Shown: positions 1 to 4,579 of the stretch, piece by piece
How the letters are laid out: every line of letters starts with the position of its first letter
Numbering within the stretch: the first letter of the stretch is position 1
Origin: JASFUX01 sp050050115
GTDB lineage: Bacteria; Pseudomonadota; Alphaproteobacteria; Caulobacterales; Maricaulaceae
DNA: 6,349 bases
NCBI GenBank assembly: GCA_050050115.1
Contig: JASFUX010000202.1
Location: 1-6,349 of the forward strand
Reading direction: 5' to 3'
The notes under the pieces: model-generated
The model's database searches: none
What the model saw: the letters and a program-made list of their open reading frames with translations, nothing else
Told to the model about the DNA's origin: nothing
Position numbers and translations under genes: made by a program

Positions 1-1016
1 GCGCCGAGAAATCCGATGAAGAACACGTTCCGCCGCGTCTGTTCGCCTACGGATCGGATGGGTTGGTTTCGATATGCGCCGATCCCGAATACGACAACCA
101 CCGACAACATGACGGCAAACGCCGGGACCAGGTTGTCCTCCAACGTGAGCCGGCCTGTCGTGATCATCGGGTCCAGGTAGCTCGCGACCATGTTGCGTAG
201 GATGCTCAGGCCGTTGAGGAACATCGTCGGGATGTCGTAGGTGATCCGCCCCGGAAAGCGGGTGTAGGGATGCTCGAAACCGGAGAGGGCGAGCGCGCCC
301 GCAAAGACCAGAACAGCGGCGCCGGCGGCGAAGAGGCGACGCGGCGCGCGGGATTGATAAGCGCTGGAGTTGAGAAACACCCAGCCCAGCGCAATCAATG
401 GAATGAAAACGCCGGAATTGACGACCAGGATCGCTGTGAGGAGCAATGCTCCCATGATCCCAAAATGCGCGACGGTCCTTTTGTCCGGAGACCGAAAATC
501 GAGGTGCGCGCCGACCAGCAAAGCAGCGAACACGAACACGAAGTAATACGCGTTGTAGGTGCCGTTCACGAAGATCGAGATGATGAAGGTGAAGGGCGTG
601 ACGAATGAAAGAACGCTCGTGAAGACGCTGAGGACAACATCCTTGGTTACGCGCATCAGAACGGCTGCAAAAAGCGCGCACGCGATGCTCACCGCGACGA
701 CGTGCAGCCAGCGCAGCGCGGCAATGTCTCCAGTCAGGACGACGAGCCAGCGATAGACCACCAGCGACGACGCCCTATCGAATTCCATCCCTTCAAAGGC
801 GGGAACGAACTCGACGATGCTGTCGAAGGAGCGGTCGTGCAGCGCGCGCTCGAAGAAGAAAAAGTCGTCGAGCAGGAAGCCGTCAGCGGCGATAATCCGA
901 AACTTGAAGATCGCTTCGATCAGGAGGGTCAGAGCGAACGCGGCAAGCGCAACGAGCGCCGTCTTCGGCCACGCTCGTTGCTCGCCCGGCGTCGCAGCAG
1001 CGTCTGGCGCGACCAT
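1..1016 (-). CDS. Multi-pass membrane protein, GT-C glycosyltransferase-like (C-terminus cut by window edge)
   Basis: The minus strand is open from an ATG at 1016 to the left edge, giving 338 residues and no stop. A clear Shine-Dalgarno GGGAGG (1025-1030) sits 8 bases upstream and fixes the start. The protein has a short polar N-terminus, a first membrane helix at about residues 19-38, then a non-membrane loop of about 60 residues starting with Asp50-Asp51 in LLDDFFFFERAL. Further hydrophobic helices lie near 103-121, 127-150, 154-170, 186-213, 229-246 and 298-314. A long first loop with an acidic pair just after helix 1 is the usual look of GT-C glycosyltransferases, which use polyprenyl-phosphate sugars on the outer face of the inner membrane. 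That assignment is by architecture only; I recognise no specific family. Third codon positions seem less GC-biased than in the neighbouring genes. A terminator-like hairpin separates it from the same-strand gene upstream, so it may have its own promoter, though I find no convincing one. Confidence 0.8.
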   Translation of the reverse strand, partial: MVAPDAAATPGEQRAWPKTALVALAAFALTLLIEAIFKFRIIAADGFLLDDFFFFERALHDRSFDSIVEFVPAFEGMEFDRASSLVVYRWLVVLTGDIAALRWLHVVAVSIACALFAAVLMRVTKDVVLSVFTSVLSFVTPFTFIISIFVNGTYNAYYFVFVFAALLVGAHLDFRSPDKRTVAHFGIMGALLLTAILVVNSGVFIPLIALGWVFLNSSAYQSRAPRRLFAAGAAVLVFAGALALSGFEHPYTRFPGRITYDIPTMFLNGLSILRNMVASYLDPMITTGRLTLEDNLVPAFAVMLSVVVVFGIGAYRNQPIRSVGEQTRRNVFFIGFLG

Positions 1017-1024
1017 CCTGCGCA

Positions 1025-1030
1025 CCTCCC
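1025..1030 (-). promoter_or_regulatory. Ribosome binding site of the GT-C-like membrane protein gene
   Basis: The minus strand reads GGGAGG, 8 bases before the ATG at 1016. It is the reason for calling a gene here although its end is not in the window. Confidence 0.7.
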
Positions 1031-1035
1031 AAACT

Positions 1036-1056
1036 AAAGAAAACCCGGCTCCGGGC
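1036..1056 (-). terminator. Likely intrinsic terminator after the repeat-protein gene
   Basis: Read on the minus strand, GCCCGGAGCCGGG is followed directly by TTTTCTTT. The stem is CCCG/CGGG (positions 1052-1055 with 1044-1047) with a 4-base loop and a possible G-T pair at the base. It lies about 20 bases after the stop codon of the repeat-protein gene (1075) and just before the ribosome site of the next gene. The stem is short though fully GC, so it may be leaky and allow some read-through into the GT-C-like gene. Confidence 0.5.
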
Positions 1057-1074
1057 GCGTGCTGAAGCGCCGCC

Positions 1075-2310
1075 CTACTCCGCCGCTCCCGACGGGGGCG
1101 CAGGCGGCGTATCCTCCTCCCCTTCCTCATCCTCGCCAAGCACGCCGAACGAGGTTGCGGCGTCGGGATCTTGGGCGGCCTGCATCGCGGCGGGATCGAC
1201 GTGGGGGCCGCCTTGATCGGCGAGGTCGCTCTTGCGCCGCAGGGCGTCGGCGACGGTGTAGGAGAGCTTGCTCGACTCCCCTCGCGCGCGGGTCACCCAG
1301 ACGGCGGGCGAGAGGCGCCCCTCAAGTTCGGCGATGCGCACGTTGAAGCCCGAGCGCTCGGCGTTCCACTTCGCCGCCTCGGCGCGCAGCACGTCAAGCT
1401 GCTCGCGGTCTTCAAGCAAGCTTTCGCGCTCGGCCAGCCACTGCTCGTGCTCGCGCGCGATCTCCTCGTACTCGGCCATGCGCTCCAGCAGCCGCTCGCG
1501 CTCGGCGCGCCAGCCGTCGCGCTCGGCGCGCAAAGCGTCAAGCTCGTCCGAGCGCGCCATCAGCCGCGGATGCTCCATCTCCCACTGCCGGTAGCGCGGT
1601 TCGATCTCGTCGAGACGCTCCGCGCGCGGCCCAAGCCGGGCGACGTCGGCGGCGAGGTCGGCCTTCTCGGCGCGCAGCATTTCAATCTGCTCGCTCATGT
1701 GCTCGAGCCGGCCGCGGTCGGCGCGCCAGTCCTCGCGCTCGGCCTTCAGGGCGTCGATCTCCTCGACCCGCTCGAGCAGCGCGGCGCGCTCGGCGGCCCA
1801 GGCGGCGCTCTGGTCGCGCAGGGGCTCGAGCGATTCGATCCTGCTCAGAAGCCGCGTGCGCTCGGTGACGAGGTCGGACCGCTCGGCGGCGAAGGCGTCG
1901 CGCTCGGCCGCCTTCTCGACGAGGCTCGCGTTGTCGGCCCGCAGCGCGCCCAGCTCGGCCTCGAGCGCGCCCGCCCGACCGGCCGCATCGCGCAGGCGCG
2001 CGGCTTCGGCCTCCCACGCGTCGTGCTGCGCTTTCAAGGTCTTCAGCTCGGCGGCCTTGGCGAGCAGCTCGGGCCGTTCGCCGGCCATCTCGGCGTGCTC
2101 CTTCTCCAGACGGATGAGGCTTTCAAGACGGCCTTCGAGCGTCTCGATGCGCGCTTTGAGACCGGCGCGCTGCTCACGCAGGTCGAGCGCCTCGCGGCGC
2201 AACGGCGTCAGGGCGCGCGCCCGGCCGCCCCAAGCCCACCAGCCCGCGCCGGCGCCTATGCCGAAGGCCAGCAGCATCAAAAGCCACTGCTGAATGGACA
2301 GCCACAGCAT
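1075..2310 (-). CDS. Membrane-anchored long helical protein with twelve 24-residue repeats
   Basis: A 411-residue protein that I cannot assign to a named family. The ATG at 2310 is chosen over longer in-frame starts because AAGGAG lies 7 bases upstream and because the extended sequence would be Arg-rich shadow of the OmpA gene. Residues 5-27 form one membrane helix with no charged residue before it, followed by GGRAR and more Arg (38-39). The positive-inside rule therefore puts the C-terminal bulk in the cytoplasm. Residues 42-329 are twelve consecutive 24-residue units with no gap, rich in Glu, Arg, Ala and Leu, surely alpha-helical (coiled coil or single stable helix). Residues 330-370 (including SPAVWVTRARGESSKLSY) leave the repeat pattern and may form a small folded cap. 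The tail is acidic then Pro/Ala-rich (GEDEEGEEDTPPAPP). It is the second gene of an operon with the OmpA/BON gene 11 bases upstream. Generic coiled-coil names (Smc-like, myosin-like) would reflect composition only. Confidence 0.85.
   Translation of the reverse strand: MLWLSIQQWLLMLLAFGIGAGAGWWAWGGRARALTPLRREALDLREQRAGLKARIETLEGRLESLIRLEKEHAEMAGERPELLAKAAELKTLKAQHDAWEAEAARLRDAAGRAGALEAELGALRADNASLVEKAAERDAFAAERSDLVTERTRLLSRIESLEPLRDQSAAWAAERAALLERVEEIDALKAEREDWRADRGRLEHMSEQIEMLRAEKADLAADVARLGPRAERLDEIEPRYRQWEMEHPRLMARSDELDALRAERDGWRAERERLLERMAEYEEIAREHEQWLAERESLLEDREQLDVLRAEAAKWNAERSGFNVRIAELEGRLSPAVWVTRARGESSKLSYTVADALRRKSDLADQGGPHVDPAAMQAAQDPDAATSFGVLGEDEEGEEDTPPAPPSGAAE
1324..2187 (-). repeat. 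Twelve in-frame 72-bp degenerate tandem repeats (24 residues each)
   Basis: Aligning residues 42-329 of the encoded protein in rows of 24 gives twelve rows with no insertion or deletion. Position 3 is Leu, Ile or Phe in all rows; position 17 is Leu in eleven and Phe in one; position 10 is Trp in seven and Leu or Met in five. Position 12 is mostly Ala, position 13 Asp or Glu in eleven rows, position 14 often Arg, position 20 mostly Arg or Lys, position 24 mostly Leu or Ile. A typical unit begins DALRAERDGW and ends RAERERLLERMAEY. Units 7 and 10 share 12 of 24 residues; the outer units are more diverged. In the DNA this shows as recurring GCGCTCGGC-type strings every 72 bases. Confidence 0.85.
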
Positions 2311-2317
2311 GCGCGAA

Positions 2318-2323
2318 CTCCTT
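2318..2323 (-). promoter_or_regulatory. Ribosome binding site overlapping the upstream stop codon
   Basis: The minus strand reads TAAGGAG, in which the TAA is the stop of the OmpA/BON gene (2322-2324) and AAGGAG is the ribosome site of the repeat-protein gene, 7 bases before its ATG at 2310. This arrangement is typical of translational coupling within an operon and decides the downstream start. Confidence 0.75.
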
Positions 2324-3572
2324 ACGGTACGACGATGATCTCTATACGGCGGTTGGCGCGACGGCCTTCTTCGGTGTCGTTGTCGGCCATCGGCCGGGTC
2401 GCGCCGAAGCCGACCGCCGACAGCCGCGCCGGATCGACGCCGGCGTCGACCAGCCGGTCGAGCACGGTCTGGGCGCGGCGCACCGCGAGCGATCGGTTGA
2501 GCTGAACGACGCCGGTGTCGTCCGTATGCCCTTCGATCCGCAACGAGAACGGCGCGCACTCCGCGGCAATGGCCGCGATCGATTCAAGCAAAGCGTTGCT
2601 CTCCTCCGAGACCACGGCGCTGTTCAAGTCGAAGTGGATGCGCGCGTCGCCGAGAGCGGCGTCGAACCGCGACTGGCAGTCCCCCGCCGGCCCCTCGGTC
2701 TGCCGCGGCGTGCGCACGGGCGCGGCTTCGGCGAGCTGGGTTTCCGGCCCAAGCTCCGGCGCTGATCCGGGCTCGAGCGCGGCGACATCCTCGACGGGCG
2801 GTTCCGGCGCGTCGTCCCGCGGCGCGGGCGCGGGGATGGAGGGCGTCGGCGCGGCGGCTTGGGCGGGCGGACGCAGCACCCGCGCCTCGACCCGCGACAA
2901 GGCCGAGAGCGTGCGGCCGAGGCGCTTGCGCGCCGCGGCGCGGTCCTCGGGCGATTTGACGTCGCCGTTGACCGTCAACTGGTAGTCGGCAAGCTCCGCC
3001 TCACCCAGCTCGTAGTGACTGAGGACGATCAGCGCGCCGCGCGCGGCCTCCTCCCAGCCGTCCCAGCCGCTTTCTGGCGGGCTCTCGTCGATCGCCAGCG
3101 CAGCCTCGACCCGTCGGTCGGCGAAGAGCGCGCCCGCGAAGGTCTCGAGCGCGTCGGCGACGTCGCGGCTCGGCGCGGCGCCGACGAGCGACAGGCGGTT
3201 CAGGTTGAGCTCGGCGCGGAAGACGTAGGCGCCCTCGCGCGGCATCCAAGGCGCGGCGCCTTTGCTCGACACGCGCATGACGCCGCCGACCAGCGGGCCG
3301 CCCGACCAGGCCGCGGCGCGCGCAGCCTCTTCAGCGCGGAGGATGTGCTCGGGCGACGGCGCCGTGCCGGAGATGCGCACGGTTTGGCCGTCGACATCGA
3401 ACACAGCCCAGCGGTTGTCGGGCGCAGAAGACAAGCTGCGCGCCACGTCGCGGAACAGCCGCTGCTCGATCTCGGCCGAGGACGAGCCGGCCAGCCCGCC
3501 GCCGTGGATCCCCCAAGCCCCGAGCACGACGACGAGCGCCCCCGCGATCGCGAATTTCGCCCAATCGGACAT
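2322..3572 (-). CDS. Inner-membrane-anchored BON-like/OmpA-family peptidoglycan-binding protein
   Basis: A 416-residue protein from the ATG at 3572, giving MSDWAK and then a hydrophobic helix (7-23). In-frame ATG codons further upstream (3602, 3629) would put a polar tail before the helix and are less likely. There is no lipobox Cys, so the helix is probably an uncleaved anchor with the rest in the periplasm. Residues 32-235 hold up to three BON-like units, each with a strand and Gly turn before a helix: VRISGTAPSPE (65-75), LSLVGAAPSRD (127-137) and LTVNGDVKSPED (199-210). Residues 234-297 are a Pro/Ala/Glu linker. Residues 299-416 are a full OmpA C-terminal domain: FDLNSAVV, IEGHTDDTG, N359, RRAQTV and NRRIEIIV at the end. 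Asp351 and Arg366 align with the diaminopimelate-binding pair known in OmpA-type domains. Cys299 and Cys339 may form a disulfide. The layout recalls the BON-OmpA protein ArfA of mycobacteria, but orthology is not claimed. First gene of the operon. Confidence 0.9.
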   Translation of the reverse strand: MSDWAKFAIAGALVVVLGAWGIHGGGLAGSSSAEIEQRLFRDVARSLSSAPDNRWAVFDVDGQTVRISGTAPSPEHILRAEEAARAAAWSGGPLVGGVMRVSSKGAAPWMPREGAYVFRAELNLNRLSLVGAAPSRDVADALETFAGALFADRRVEAALAIDESPPESGWDGWEEAARGALIVLSHYELGEAELADYQLTVNGDVKSPEDRAAARKRLGRTLSALSRVEARVLRPPAQAAAPTPSIPAPAPRDDAPEPPVEDVAALEPGSAPELGPETQLAEAAPVRTPRQTEGPAGDCQSRFDAALGDARIHFDLNSAVVSEESNALLESIAAIAAECAPFSLRIEGHTDDTGVVQLNRSLAVRRAQTVLDRLVDAGVDPARLSAVGFGATRPMADNDTEEGRRANRRIEIIVVP

Positions 3573-3582
3573 GTACGCCAAA

Positions 3583-3619
3583 TTCCCCAAGCGAGCCGGC
3601 ATACTGCCCGGCTGGGGAA
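3583..3619 (-). promoter_or_regulatory. Leader hairpin covering the probable ribosome site of the OmpA/BON gene
   Basis: On the minus strand TTCCCCAGCCGG (3619-3608) is followed by an 8-base loop, then CCGGCT, a 5-base bulge CGCTT, and GGGGAA (3588-3583). All twelve bases pair, in two blocks of six. GGGGAA lies 10 bases before the ATG at 3572 and is the only purine-rich stretch near it, so the likely ribosome site is inside the lower stem. The pairing is seen directly; a regulatory role is inferred. Confidence 0.4.
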
Positions 3620-3662
3620 CCCCGCGCAAACGCTATCCCTTATTCGGGGAGCTGGAGCGCTG

Positions 3663-3690
3663 TTGGCGATAAAGACCTCAGTTTTATAGT
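3663..3690 (+). promoter_or_regulatory. Candidate sigma70-type promoter for the 3737 membrane protein gene
   Basis: TTGGCG (3663-3668) and TATAGT (3685-3690) are separated by 16 bases, which would start transcription near 3697 and give a leader of about 40 bases. The -10 box matches the consensus at five of six positions; the -35 only in its TTG. On the opposite strand the same AT-rich island reads TATAAA (3688-3683) and could serve as the -10 box of the divergent OmpA operon, but I see no matching -35 there. Confidence 0.4.
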
Positions 3691-3695
3691 CTGAG

Positions 3696-3724
3696 CGGCG
3701 GCGAGCGCCGGCCTCCGGGGGGAG
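3696..3724 (+). promoter_or_regulatory. Leader with small hairpins and the ribosome site of the 3737 gene
   Basis: CGGCG (3696-3700) can pair with CGCCG (3706-3710) close to the predicted transcript start, and CTCC (3713-3716) with GGAG (3721-3724) across a G4 loop. The G-rich run ending in GGAG is the only ribosome-site candidate, but it lies 12 bases before the ATG, wider than usual. In such GC-rich DNA small stems are common, so regulation is only a possibility. Confidence 0.3.
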
Positions 3725-3736
3725 ACGACCAACGCG

Positions 3737-4579
3737 ATGCATAAGTCATTCATCTGGATGGGATTGTCGGCCTACGCCGTGTTTGCGCTGGCGAGCGCCA
3801 TGGTTGGAGGGCTCGAAAAGGCGATCGATCTGGGAACCCTCGCAGACTTGTTCCGCGAACCGCTCGCCGCGGTCGTGCAGGCGATCGGCGCGGTCGCCGC
3901 GCTGTTTTTCGACGTCGACTTCGCGCCCGTCGCCATCGCGTCCTACGCGGCGCTCTACGTCATCTCTTTGTTTGCGATCACGATGATGAACCTGAAGCCG
4001 GGCGTCGGCGGTCGCGCCATCGCTTACGGCTTGCTTCATACCTTCATTGGACTGATCTTCTTTCCTCTCCTGTTCTTGGTCGCAGCGTTCAAGCCCCGGC
4101 GCAGCGACTTCCAGGTCCCTCGCAACTGGTTCTGGCGGATGATCAGCGGCGCGGCGTGCGCGGTCATCATCATCGTCGTGATCACCGGCTACGCGATGAT
4201 CGGCGCGCTCGAGCTCACCGACCGCATCAGCGCCTTCGACGAATGTTTCGAACAGATGTTCGCAACCGCGGGCTCGACCGAATGCGTCTCCGGGCCCGCC
4301 AGCGGCGTAGCGAGATGGATCGCGGACGCGTTCAACGGGTTCGCCAACGCCGACCTGTCGGGCCAACCCAGTGATCCCGGCGCCGAAGCGACGACGCCGC
4401 TCGTGGCGCTGGTCGTTTTCTACTACGTCGTGATGATAGGCGCGTTCATGCTGCCGGCGGGGCTCGCCGTCGGTCACAAGATTCGGATCAAGCGAATGCT
4501 CGGCCGGGTGTTTTTCGCCGGCCTGATCGCAGTCGGCGTCGCGGTCGCCTCGCTGGCGCTCGAAACTGTCTGGCCTTAG
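3737..4579 (+). CDS. Unrecognised polytopic membrane protein
   Basis: 280 residues starting MHKSFIWMGL. I do not recognise the family. Hydrophobic helices lie near residues 5-22, 43-58 (weaker), 64-85, 95-117, 134-155, 219-243 and 256-275, so six or seven spans. KPRR (119-122) and HKIRIKR (247-253) mark cytoplasmic loops. By the positive-inside rule the largest loop (156-218) is then periplasmic. That loop carries Cys170 and Cys183, which could form a disulfide, and a polar stretch ending QPSDPGAEATT. There are no obvious catalytic motifs or transporter signatures. An ATG at 3758 (residue 8) is an alternative start but would cut into helix 1. The gene is transcribed away from the OmpA operon and ends with a TAG that overlaps the stop codon of the convergent antiporter gene, leaving no room for a terminator between them. 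Confidence 0.85.
   Translation: MHKSFIWMGLSAYAVFALASAMVGGLEKAIDLGTLADLFREPLAAVVQAIGAVAALFFDVDFAPVAIASYAALYVISLFAITMMNLKPGVGGRAIAYGLLHTFIGLIFFPLLFLVAAFKPRRSDFQVPRNWFWRMISGAACAVIIIVVITGYAMIGALELTDRISAFDECFEQMFATAGSTECVSGPASGVARWIADAFNGFANADLSGQPSDPGAEATTPLVALVVFYYVVMIGAFMLPAGLAVGHKIRIKRMLGRVFFAGLIAVGVAVASLALETVWP

Noticed and set aside
270..1037. Several short plus-strand frames across the left 1 kb
   Set aside because: They overlap one another in different frames and give charged low-complexity products; the minus strand has one continuous open frame with clear membrane helices and a good ribosome site.
1324..2187. CRISPR-like or other non-coding direct repeats at 72-base spacing
   Set aside because: The copies are degenerate at the DNA level, contiguous without spacers, and in frame with a protein repeat, so they are explained by coding.
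1171..2505. Long plus-strand open frame of 444 codons opposite the repeat-protein gene
   Set aside because: It mirrors the codon pattern of the real minus-strand repeats, has no ribosome site of note, spans two minus-strand genes, and its product is a low-complexity Leu/Gly/Ala/Arg sequence without a domain.
2311..2559. Longer N-terminus for the repeat protein starting near 2559
   Set aside because: The extra 83 residues are Arg-rich and lie wholly inside the OmpA-domain coding region; the internal ATG at 2310 has AAGGAG at ideal spacing and begins a membrane helix.
3614..3623. Palindrome GGGGAACCCC as an operator
   Set aside because: Its left half is already part of the longer leader hairpin, and a 10-base GC-rich palindrome alone is weak evidence.
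2859..3689. Plus-strand open frame of 276 codons opposite the OmpA/BON gene
   Set aside because: The minus-strand frame encodes an unmistakable OmpA domain; the plus frame gives an Arg/Ala/Asp-rich product typical of a GC-rich shadow frame.
3746..4477. Minus-strand open frame of 243 codons opposite the orphan membrane protein
   Set aside because: The product is a charged, His/Arg/Asp-rich sequence with no hydrophobic core, while the plus frame gives well-formed membrane helices with positive-inside charge.
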